In this document: positions 19,601 to 22,541 of the stretch, piece by piece
Position numbering within the stretch: the stretch's first letter is position 1
Layout of the letters: the number at the start of each line of letters is the position of its first letter
DNA from: Pelagophyceae sp. CCMP2097
Lineage: Eukaryota > Sar > Pelagophyceae
DNA length: 22,541 nucleotides
NCBI GenBank assembly: GCA_026770575.1
Contig: MU657230.1
Span: forward strand, 123,894 to 146,434
Reading direction: 5' to 3'
Program-made: the position numbers and the translations under genes
The notes under the pieces: generated by a model
What the model saw: only the letters and a program-made list of their open reading frames with translations
Databases searched by the model: none
What the model was told of the DNA's origin: nothing

Positions 19601-22191
19601 TCTCGAGTGGCCCTCTCGGGGGGCGTTCAAGGTCCCTTGAAGGAGACCTTGCAAGCGACCGCGCAGAGGCCGGGCAAGTGGCCGCCAAAGTCGCTCTCCG
19701 GGCGAGCCCTTGCAAGTCCTCTTTGGCGGCCTCTTCAAGAACTGTGGGCCCGAGGAGCGAGAAAGTCTTCTTGAGGATTTCCTACACGATGCCTTTGGAT
19801 TTGCTCAGGAAGGTTGTTCTCTGCCGGGTCGGATCGGTTTTGCTCCACCCTGCTCTTCGATCTTCTACAAACTTGGGCGCTCGGGTCCGCTGAAAGGCAG
19901 GTCCGATTCATGGTCTTGCTCCGATGTCCCAATCTGGCCCAACATAAAATCCCGTTTCGGGATGCCATTTTCGGTCGTACCTCCGTCCCTGTGGGGCGGT
20001 GTTGAACCCAGGACTTTGTGCGGCGTGGTCCTCTTCCTTTGGAAAGGGCCGCACGAGCCTTGTTGTGGCGAACTTTTGTGGCGAGGTCTTTTCGAGGCAG
20101 CCCAAAAGGAAGCGCTCTTTCTGGGGCAAGGCCTCTTTCTGGGCCAGGCCTCTTTCTGGGCACCGGTGTCTTGAATCCAACGAGCCGGCGATTGGTCCGA
20201 AAAAGTGGGTCCGATTCGGGCCAGCGCGTTCCCAGTGGCAAGTTCCCGCAAAGGCCCAGGAAGGGCAACTCCGATGCACCGCCAACTCCGATGCGCCGCC
20301 AACTCCGTGGCACCGTCCCGTCTGCAGAGGCCCCGTCTGACCTGGGCACCGTCCCCGGAACTTTGGTCCAAAAGCCGCGTTCGACGCAGAGGCCCCTTTG
20401 CACTTGGGATGCCACTTTGGCGATTCCCAGACGGCAGAGCCCACGATGGATCCCGCCGTGCGACGCCTCGCCATTGCGGCGCCGCTCCGGGTTGGCAAGA
20501 CGCACTCGCCCAAATGACCCGAGGCCCTCGTTGCATCCCCGAAAACGCCCCGAGAGAAGACCGCTTCGAGGGCCCGTCCGTTTGGCTTTGACCGAGGGGC
20601 GACCCCCGGGCCCGCAAGAAGCGAGGGGCCCTGCAAAAGGGTCGAGCGAGGAACAACCTGGCAGCCTTGATCGGCCCCGTCAAAGAACCCTCGATACAAA
20701 AATTGCGCAAATTACTCGCGAGGCCTGTCGGGGGCCCGTCCGGAGATCTCAAGAGCCCGTGCAATGGGCGCAAAAGAGGCCCGCCCAAAGGACCCATCGC
20801 CAAAGGCACTTTGTGGCCCTCGGTGCCGCAAAGGGTTCGTACGTTGGCCCAGAAGCCGAGGAGTCGTCTTCAAAGGGTCTTTTTCGGGGCCCCATCTCGG
20901 CACCGTCCTTTGCGGCTTTCAGGATCGGACCGGAGACGGGTTTGCCTGAGTCGGACCTTTGGGCCGCATGGGACCGACCCTCTGGTCCGCAAAAGGGCCC
21001 GCCAGAGGGGTCCCTTGTTTCGGCGCCGCACCTCGGCCACTCAGACGCCGCATCGGACTGTCGACGGGTTGGAGAGGACCGCATCGGACCGCAGAGGACG
21101 GGCAAGGCCATCTCCCGTCGGGGCGTCCGTCTCCGGCCCGCGTTGGGTCGCCGACAAAAGGTCCGTCCAGGAGGGCTCCCTCGGACCAGGCACGGTCCGT
21201 CTCCGGCATGGCCCACAAGCCGATGCGCAGGAGCCGCCGAGGTCCCCGTATCGGCGTCCAAGGCCGGCGAGGGGTCTCACGGAGCCGCCTTTTGGGCCTT
21301 TGCTCAGAATATCGAGGGGCCCTCGCGGTTGTGCATCCGGGGCCGCGTCGGACCGCCTTTGGGGTCGCCCTGGCATTTTCGAAAAGCAGGACCGCCTTGT
21401 CAGGGCCGTCTCCGGAGCCGTCTCCGGGGCCTTTTGGGACTGTCTCCGGGCCCGGTCTCAAAGGTCAGAGGGCCGCCTCCGCGTTTGCCGCTTCAGAAAA
21501 GCCGGATACGAGCCCATCGAACATCCCGACTCGCCCGTCCCGGATTTTGCCCACGCGGGGAGCCGCGCTGCAACCTCTCCGGGTTTCCCGAAAAGGCGCC
21601 GCAAGAAAAGGCGCCGCAAGATGACTTACCGAGACGACGCCTATACCCCGCGTCCGCGAGATGCTCGCAAAGACGCGCCGCGGCTCCGTGTCGCCCTGCG
21701 CCAGCTGGCCCGCCTGCAGGGGGAGCGGTCGGAGTGTCGCGTCTTCGAACGCGGCGCGTATACGTGCATCGCGCGCCCCCAAACCCCCGCTCCTCTGGCA
21801 CTCACGTGGTTCGCCCCGACGCCGTAGACGCAGCCTCGCTCCTCGACGTCCTTTGTGATGGTGAACTCGGACTCAATTTGTTCGCTGTAGGCCAGCGACT
21901 GGAGCCGCTCGCCCTCTAAATCCGCTTTGAGGCGGAGCACCATCTCCCCTTTGGTCCCGACCACGTCCAAGTCACGCGCTTCGAGGTGCTTCCGCAACGA
22001 AGCGCGCGCCTACGACAGAGGCCGTCTGCGACCGAGGTTGGGTCGAGGAGTGCCTTTTTGCGCGAGCAAGACACGCTCACCAGCGAGTCAATGTCATGGT
22101 TCTGCAAGATCTTGCTGCTACCCCACTCGTAGTCCGCCGCGGGGCCGCGGCGCCGGCCCTTTAAAGCCGCGAGGAGCTGGAGGCCGGCCAT
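4432..22191 (-). CDS. SAP-like motif plus RCC1-repeat beta-propeller protein, 11 exons
   Basis: Spliced gene on the minus strand. Exons in transcript order: 22191-22081, 22009-21806, 21713-21630, 14739-14508, 13238-12966, 11456-11376, 11263-11166, 9369-9259, 6314-6255, 4984-4718 and 4629-4432 (stop TGA). The model gives 572 aa. Residues about 39-73 fit a SAP motif (L42, L46, D50-L51, G55, K57, R63-L64). From about residue 98 on there are seven to eight RCC1 blades, recognised by VSCGxxHT-like strands and WGxNxxGQLGLG turns. The last about 65 residues are charged and probably helical. Reading phase agrees across every junction except 10/11, which I could not fix. RCC1 propellers serve as GTPase exchange factors, chromatin-binding platforms or ubiquitin-ligase modules, and SAP motifs bind AT-rich or scaffold DNA. 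A nuclear, chromatin-associated role is therefore my inference. No Ran-GEF residues were checked, so the name RCC1 should not be taken as orthology. Confidence 0.85.
4718..4984 (-). CDS. Exon 10: RCC1 blades 7-8; 3' end uncertain
   Basis: Codes for about 89 residues (419-507), LVLGSHHSAVIAMDGEVYTW then GSNLHGCLGRSIRERYVEF and TSIALGREFTLCATKPYEV. The acceptor is CGCGTAG^CTC, the only one not followed by G; a stop lies directly upstream in frame. The 3' end shown (GCG^GTTGGA at 4717) is the choice that gives a phase-0, 88-bp intron. The frame stays open to about 4630. CCC^GTTCTT or GAA^GTTCGT are alternatives, and a sequencing indel near 4640 would also explain the frame change. Confidence 0.75.
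5005..5490 (+). repeat. GC-rich dispersed module, copy A (intron 9)
   Basis: Core 5005-5190 has GGGTTTGCC-type words, GGCCGTGGCC, GACGGGTTTGACAAACCCGC and a tail CCCTTTGGGTGCGGCAC. It is followed by about 300 bp (ATTGCTCTCCGGGCGGGCCC through GATGCCATATGGTTT to ACTGCCGCAAAGGG). The whole stretch is co-linear with 13376-13855 in intron 4. Confidence 0.75.
5560..5920 (+). repeat. Minisatellite-like array, unit about GGCCGTCTCGAGG
   Basis: Many tandem degenerate 12-13 bp units of the form GGCGCCGTTTCGAGG, GGGGCCGTCTCGAG or GGCCGTCTAAAGG. The CTCGAG/TTCGAG core and flanking GG/CC are conserved, while spacing varies by a base. It translates to monotonous Arg/Phe/Glu/Ala peptides, which accounts for the long open frames here. 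Confidence 0.75.
5931..6105 (+). repeat. GC-rich dispersed module, copy B, with 13-bp inverted ends
   Basis: The module is bounded by GGAGCAGGGACGG (5932-5944) and its exact reverse complement CCGTCCCTGCTCC (6093-6105). Inside are GGGTCGGGTTTGCCGGGTTT, GGCCGTGGCCCAAAC and TTCGACAAACCCGCGAC. The closed ends suggest this is the intact form of the family. Confidence 0.7.
6160..6215 (+). repeat. Short 13-bp tandem array (CCCCTTGCAACCG)
   Basis: Three to four tandem copies of CCCCTTGCAACCG, the first and last degenerate. It lies in intron 9 immediately downstream, in transcript sense, of exon 9. Confidence 0.75.
6255..6314 (-). CDS. Exon 9: 60-bp micro-exon
   Basis: Codes for only 20 residues (399-418), VQLVPAPVQALIDRCLSVTQ. 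The acceptor is GATTTTAG^GTC and the donor GCAG^GTAAGG lies at 6254; both are phase 0. It supplies the PxPVxxL-xxxxVxxV segment that every RCC1 blade needs between GQLGLG (exon 8) and LVLGSHHSAV (exon 10). It sits between inverted copies of a GC-rich repeat and would be missed by simple ORF searches. Confidence 0.87.
6355..6506 (-). repeat. 76-bp tandem duplication
   Basis: Two copies (6355-6430 and 6431-6506) of a unit starting CAGGAGCAGGGCCCGTGTC and ending GTCGCGGCTTTGTCG(A/G)GCG, with only a few differences. The unit is one end of the GC-rich module in minus orientation, duplicated in tandem. Confidence 0.8.
6507..7057 (-). repeat. Composite repeat: module C, CTCGAGACGG array, GGTCCCTCGG array
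   Basis: In order: inverted module C (6507-6650, with CGCGGCAAACCCGACCCGCG), a 13-bp array in the orientation CCCCTCGAGACGG (6651-6910), then GGTCCCTCGGACGGTCGC-like units ending CCCTCTGTGACGGCCGCTTT. The same order recurs at 14985-15391, so these parts travel together. Confidence 0.65.
7058..7535. mobile_element. Inverted-repeat element Z, copy 1 (intron 8)
   Basis: The ends are inverted: CTTTGATAAGGGCCCCGTAG at the left, and GGCCCCTGCGGGGCCCTATG at the right. Inside are two nested inverted pairs: 7151-7202 against 7224-7283 (core TCGAAATCGAATTCT...ACGGTCCG) and 7306-7332 against 7462-7487 (core GTCCTTCCCCCTATTGGATT). No coding capacity is seen. The same ends and arm recur at 15931-17001. 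Confidence 0.72.
7536..8060 (+). repeat. Minisatellite-like array, unit about GGTCCCTCGGAC
   Basis: Dozens of degenerate 12-bp-step units (GGTCGCTCGGACGGTC, GGTCCCTTGGGCGG, GGTCCTTTGGACAG). The motif TCGGCTGCCGGCCCCTCGACTG at its two ends (about 7568 and 7982) is the inverse of GGGGCCGGCAGCCGAG in the modules at 5430 and 13780. This places the array as part of the composite repeat. Confidence 0.7.
8316..8369. repeat. 14-bp perfect tandem repeat (GTCGAGACGGCGCC)
   Basis: Three perfect copies plus a partial fourth of GTCGAGACGGCGCC. It lies between two more degenerate arrays in intron 8. Confidence 0.8.
8600..9035 (+). repeat. Minisatellite-like array, unit about GGCCGTCTCGAGG
   Basis: Near-continuous 12-13 bp units, the cleanest at 8755-8805 (GCGCCGTTTCGAG repeated) and 8820-8915 (GTGGCCGTCTCGA repeated). 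Same family and orientation as 5560-5920. It ends about 225 bp upstream, in plus coordinates, of exon 8. Confidence 0.75.
9259..9369 (-). CDS. Exon 8: RCC1 blade 6
   Basis: Codes for residues 362-398, ATWTSGCVVLAPPLISTG then AAYTWGSGYCGQLGLGAAQ. The acceptor is ACCCCTAG^GCG and the donor GCAG^GTGCGA lies at 9258; both are phase 0. The turn YTWGSGYCGQLGLG is unmistakable RCC1. The exon falls in a short non-repetitive island between two long repeat-filled introns. Confidence 0.9.
9939..10320 (+). repeat. 14-bp perfect satellite CTTTTTGGAAAGGG, interrupted by assembly gap
   Basis: About 6.8 perfect units at 9939-10033 and three at 10279-10320 flank 245 N. The unit contains TTTTTGGAAA, unlike the GC-rich arrays nearby. 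The repeat evidently broke the assembly, so its true length is unknown. Confidence 0.9.
10034..10278. other. Assembly gap (245 N)
   Basis: Run of N inside the 14-bp satellite. The units on the two sides are not in the same 14-bp phase across 340 bp, so the N length is an estimate. No exon is missing here, because the gene model is complete in phase around it. Confidence 0.95.
10500..11110 (+). repeat. Degenerate array, unit about GTCCCCGTGGCAA
   Basis: Recurring GGTCCCGTGGCAACGTCCCC and AGGTTCCCGTGGC words with spacing of about 12-15 bp, more diverged than the other arrays. A related array lies at 17040-17400. It fills most of intron 7 together with the 14-bp satellite. Confidence 0.6.
11166..11263 (-). 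CDS. Exon 7: RCC1 blade 5 to 6 turn; apparent GC donor
   Basis: Codes for residues 329-361, GAGGRLGLGDCRNRLEP then TSIPVLENRCVLNISA. The acceptor is GATCTAG^GCG after a 112-bp intron. The exon must end in phase 0 to join exon 8. The propeller pattern (ISA then ATWTSGCVVL) places the end at GCC^GCGCCA, a GC rather than GT donor. A GT donor at TGC^GTGCTG would also keep phase but loses the VLNISA strand. The exon itself is secure; its 3' end is less so. Confidence 0.83.
11376..11456 (-). CDS. Exon 6: RCC1 blade 5, first half
   Basis: Codes for residues 302-328 plus one base. The acceptor is GTCTCTAG^GAA and the donor CACG^GTGCGT at 11375 repeats the GTGCGT of exon 5. It encodes IVVRQISCGALHTLALG and NNVFAWGH. 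Reading past the donor gives GASGRAALRG and then a stop, which lacks the propeller turn, whereas splicing to exon 7 gives WGHGAGGRLGLGD. Confidence 0.93.
11575..12780 (+). repeat. Minisatellite-like array filling intron 5
   Basis: Degenerate units of the GGCCGTCTCGAGG family, often CGTCTCGGGGCCGTCTCGAG, over most of the 1509-bp intron. It includes two adjacent copies of AGCTGCATCTCGCTCTCTCG at about 12260-12301. The plus-strand 555-codon frame across this region is repeat translation, not a gene. Confidence 0.65.
12966..13238 (-). CDS. Exon 5: RCC1 blades 3-4
   Basis: Codes for residues 211-301 plus one base. The acceptor is CTCTTCTAG^GGC and the donor is TCAG^GTGCGT at 12965. It encodes HNLCGQLGLSDSKK, then VAFVSCGEAHTAALTRAG and VVFCWGHGDAGRLGLGG, a textbook RCC1 repeat. 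A longer loop (VERLGASPAEKHYFPAP) precedes TMVSKLS. This is the largest internal exon. Its ends are supported by the pattern on both sides. Confidence 0.93.
13376..13860 (+). repeat. GC-rich dispersed module, copy D (intron 4)
   Basis: Co-linear with 5005-5490: GGAGCAGGGGCGGGTTCGG, GGCCGTGGCCCGGACCCGAC, then CATTGCTCTCCAGACAGGCC, CCCACGCAGGGTTCCTCGCC, GATGCCATATGGTTTGAGAG and GACTGCCGCAAAGGGGCC. Just before it, CAGGGAGGTTGCGGGGACCT is duplicated (about 13265 and 13303). Confidence 0.75.
14047..14112 (+). repeat. 19-bp tandem repeat (TTCTTGGACTGTACAAGCC)
   Basis: About 3.5 copies with single-base changes, starting at 14047, 14066, 14085 and 14104. The unit holds CTTGGACTGTACAAG, itself partly self-complementary. 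Confidence 0.85.
14508..14739 (-). CDS. Exon 4: RCC1 blades 2-3
   Basis: Codes for residues 134-210 plus the first base of codon 211. The acceptor is TTGGCTAG^GTC and the donor is TGGG^GTCATT at 14507, a weak GT context. It contains two strand pairs, SLCFAVTADHEVLVWGGG and IRVSAGAAHACAVTRGGD followed by VFSW. The split glycine completed by exon 5 restores VFSWGHNLCGQLGL, which independently confirms both splice sites. Confidence 0.92.
14940..15391 (-). repeat. Composite repeat: module E plus CTCGAGAC array (intron 3)
   Basis: The inverted module (AACCCAAAGGGTCGCGGCTT, then ACGGGTTGAAGGGCAAACCC, to about 15165) is followed by perfect 13-bp units CCCCTCGAGACAG/GG at about 15173-15262. GGTCCCTCGCACGGTCGC units then run to CCCTCTGTGACGGTCGCTTT. 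Same order and orientation as 6507-7057. Confidence 0.7.
15392..15930 (-). other. AT-richer island in intron 3 with protein-like short ORFs
   Basis: Lower GC and free of the surrounding repeats. Two minus-strand frames look more protein-like than chance: 15923-15735 (62 codons from ATG, including THKPIFIVIGRKLIARR and FFSYYYHSGKGA) and about 15651-15451 (including ASDELGEQFRIFRKKFKVL). The second is preceded by CTCACCCTCTAG, a good acceptor. They could be remnants of an inserted gene, an alternative exon, or chance. No family is assigned. Confidence 0.35.
16066..16200. repeat. Inverted repeat with telomere-like TTAGGG arms
   Basis: The left arm reads AAAACGGCCATTTTTATTT and GTGTTAGGGTTAGGGC; the right arm reads CCCAACCCTAATCCTAACTC, TAACCC and AATGACCGTTTTGA. 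The arms are inverted copies around an A/T-rich centre. A single GGGTTAGGGTT also occurs at about 16411. Confidence 0.75.
16512..16628 (+). repeat. 117-bp direct repeat, copy 1, with TATATAAA box
   Basis: Begins CGGAGATATCTCCTATCCTG and ends with a stem GGGTATATA (16588-16596) / TATATACCC (16616-16624). By eye it differs from copy 2 at three positions. TATATAAA lies at 16591-16598 on the plus strand. Confidence 0.85.
16741..16800 (-). tRNA. tRNA-like 3' half (pseudogene or Pol III B box)
   Basis: Minus strand: GGTCGCGGGTTCGAGTCCCG, with a perfect B box GGTTCGAGTCC and a T arm with one G-G mismatch, then a GGCGGGTGCA acceptor-like end. No matching 5' acceptor strand, D arm or standard anticodon loop follows within 75 bp. 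This is a degenerate tRNA or tRNA-derived piece, not a working gene. Confidence 0.35.
16828..16944 (+). repeat. 117-bp direct repeat, copy 2, with TATATAAA box
   Basis: Same length as copy 1, starting 316 bp after it, with TATATAAA at 16907-16914. The pair brackets a 199-bp interior (16629-16827). The layout resembles a miniature LTR (TRIM) element, but I found neither a clear primer-binding site nor a polypurine tract, so a tandem duplication is equally possible. Confidence 0.85.
16999..17060 (-). repeat. GC-rich module, fragment G
   Basis: AAACCCGACCCGCGGGTTGA followed by GGGCAAACCCGAAGCCGTCG, matching the end of modules C and E. It abuts the right end of element Z copy 2, so Z may have inserted into, or close to, a module copy. 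Confidence 0.6.
17040..17420 (+). repeat. Degenerate array, unit about GGTCCCTGTGAGACG
   Basis: Repeated GGTCCCCGTGGCAAG, GGTCCCTGTGACGACG and TGTGAGACG words at 12-16 bp spacing. Related to the array at 10500-11110. Confidence 0.55.
17640..18200 (+). repeat. Array with units GGGACCTTCCAGA / GGGACCGTCGAGA
   Basis: Two copies of GGGACCGTATTTTCTCGACG (17640-17680) lead into degenerate 13-bp units. These are cleanest at about 18005-18065 (GGGACCTTCCAGA in near-perfect tandem), then GGGTCCGTTTAAAG-like units to about 18190. Confidence 0.65.
18735..19040 (+). repeat. GC-rich dispersed module, copy F
   Basis: GTCGGGTTTGCCGGGTGAGC, ACCCGCGGGTCTGTCCGTGG, CGCTCGACAAACCCGCGACC and CTTTCTTTGGGTTTTGC, then GGGCCCCTGCAAGGCCTCTT at about 18961. 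A further piece of the same tail lies at 19690-19735. Confidence 0.65.
19180..19640 (+). repeat. Minisatellite-like array, GGCCGTCTCGAGG family (intron 3)
   Basis: Degenerate 12-14 bp units such as GGGGCCGTCCAAAGGCGCC and GTTTCGAGGGGCC. Same family and orientation as 5560-5920 and 8600-9035. Confidence 0.65.
19740..21629. other. 5' part of intron 3, GC-rich, weak repeats, no gene called
   Basis: Contains short local repeats only: CTTTCTGGGNCANGCCT words at about 20118-20160, three 17-bp copies of CAACTCCGATGCACCGC at about 20269-20315, and GCCGTCTCCGG words at about 21405-21445. Long plus-strand frames (for example 20018-21919) run across exons 2-3 of the real gene in antisense and are Arg/Pro/Gly-rich, so they are not called. 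Confidence 0.5.
21630..21713 (-). CDS. Exon 3: RCC1 blade 1
   Basis: Codes for residues 106-133. The acceptor CCCCCTGCAG^GCG has a good pyrimidine tract, and the donor TCG^GTAAGT at 21629 is the strongest in the gene. Joining exon 2 to exon 3 gives VYGVGANHAGQLAQGDTEP, the RCC1 turn WGxNxxGQLGxGDTxxP with Val in place of Trp. The exon ends at GIGVVS in phase 0 and continues in exon 4 after a 6.9-kb intron. Confidence 0.9.
21806..22009 (-). CDS. Exon 2: SAP motif and first RCC1 strand
   Basis: Codes for residues 38-105. The acceptor is GTCGTAG^GCG and the strong donor CAC^GTGAGT lies at 21805; both are phase 0. The segment SLRKHLEARDLDVVGTKGE followed by MVLRLKADLE shows the SAP spacing (two short amphipathic helices around G-T-K). 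A linker rich in Glu follows (YSEQIESEFTITKDVEERG), and then the first propeller turn begins (CVYGVGANH). Introns 1 (71 bp) and 2 (92 bp) on either side are short and repeat-free, unlike the later ones. Confidence 0.85.
22081..22191 (-). CDS. Exon 1 of SAP-RCC1 gene (start codon)
   Basis: Codes for residues 1-37, from MAGLQLLAALKG to NHDIDSL. The ATG at 22191 is the first Met of a frame that stays open upstream to at least 22350 without another ATG, so I chose it. A further 5' exon feeding into this open frame cannot be excluded. The donor is CTG^GTGAGC at 22080, phase 0. The last residues (DIDSL) run straight into the SAP helix of exon 2. Confidence 0.7.
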
Positions 22192-22541
22192 GACAAACTC
22201 GTAGAGGCGATGCGGCCGCGACGGCTCCAAAAGGCCCGCGCTCGGCCAACGAAGCGGCGAAACGCGCCGGGGGCAAAGGCGCGCCAAAGGCCGAGTCCGA
22301 GGGAGCGGGGTCCCGCGACGACGGGACGACGCCGGCAACCGCGCTGGCAACGCCTGAACGTCGCTGAAATATGCGGGACCGGGGTTCAGGGCTTGGGAAA
22401 TTCAGACAGGGGGCGCTAGGGCCACCAACCTCGAGCGAATCAACCAGGTTTGGGAAAGGGTCGTGAGACTTTGGGCCCCTGAAAACACGATTCGGCCCTC
22501 TTTTTCAGTTTGAGGGTAAACGTTGCGGTATACCGCAACGT
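22192..22541. other. Upstream region of the SAP-RCC1 gene
   Basis: GC-rich to about 22340, then more mixed sequence. I see no TATA box or other convincing core promoter and no second gene. The minus-strand frame of exon 1 stays open across 22192-22350, so part of this could be 5' coding sequence or leader. Confidence 0.4.
22520..22541. repeat. 22-bp perfect palindrome at window edge
   Basis: The sequence ACGTTGCGGTA is followed directly by its reverse complement, TACCGCAACGT. The window ends here, so it may be the tip of a longer inverted repeat. Confidence 0.6.

Noticed and set aside
20018..21919. 633-codon plus-strand open frame
   Set aside because: It runs antisense across exons 2-3 of the SAP-RCC1 gene and through intron 3. 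Its composition is Arg/Pro/Gly/Ala-rich without any family pattern, as expected for GC-rich DNA with few stops.

Overview
The window looks like a piece of a large, repeat-rich, GC-rich nuclear genome of a microbial eukaryote, probably an alga or other protist. It contains one spliced gene with many introns, no operon-like spacing, dispersed repeats, inverted-repeat (MITE-like) elements, tRNA-derived sequence and a scaffold gap (245 N at 10034-10278). Nine of ten splice acceptors read AG^G and one donor appears to be GC. Both habits are described for dinoflagellates, so a GC-rich dinoflagellate is a reasonable guess, but the sequence alone does not settle the lineage.

The only well-supported gene lies on the minus strand. 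It runs from an ATG at 22191 to a stop at 4432 and was assembled exon by exon from splice signals, reading phase and the RCC1 repeat pattern. Eleven exons (1719 nt coding, 572 aa in this model) spread over 17.8 kb encode an N-terminal SAP-like DNA-binding motif, then a seven- to eight-blade RCC1-type beta-propeller, then a charged C-terminal tail. The ten introns measure 71, 92, 6890, 1269, 1509, 112, 1796, 2944, 1270 and about 88 bp. More than 90% of the transcription unit is therefore intron. The join between the last two exons is the one weak point.

The six long introns are filled with minisatellite-like arrays of 12-14 bp units that differ from intron to intron (GGCCGTCTCGAGG, GGTCCCTCGGAC, GTCCCCGTGGCA, CTTTTTGGAAAGGG, GGGACCTTCCAGA). 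Between the arrays lie copies of a GC-rich module of about 170 bp and two copies of an inverted-repeat element (7058-7535 and 15931-17001). The second copy carries inverted telomere-like TTAGGG arms and a pair of 117-bp direct repeats with TATATAAA boxes flanking a tRNA-like 3' half. The introns' long open frames on the plus strand come from GC-rich, low-stop repeats and are not called genes.

The left flank (1-4431, downstream of the gene) has no convincing intact gene. It holds a degenerate tRNA-derived repeat (about 790-970), two related TA-flanked elements, one of which is interrupted at a TA by a second element with the same ends (3277-3643 inside 3095-4091), and an unrecognised ORF (1728-2411). 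The right flank (22192-22541) is the gene's upstream region and ends in a 22-bp perfect palindrome.
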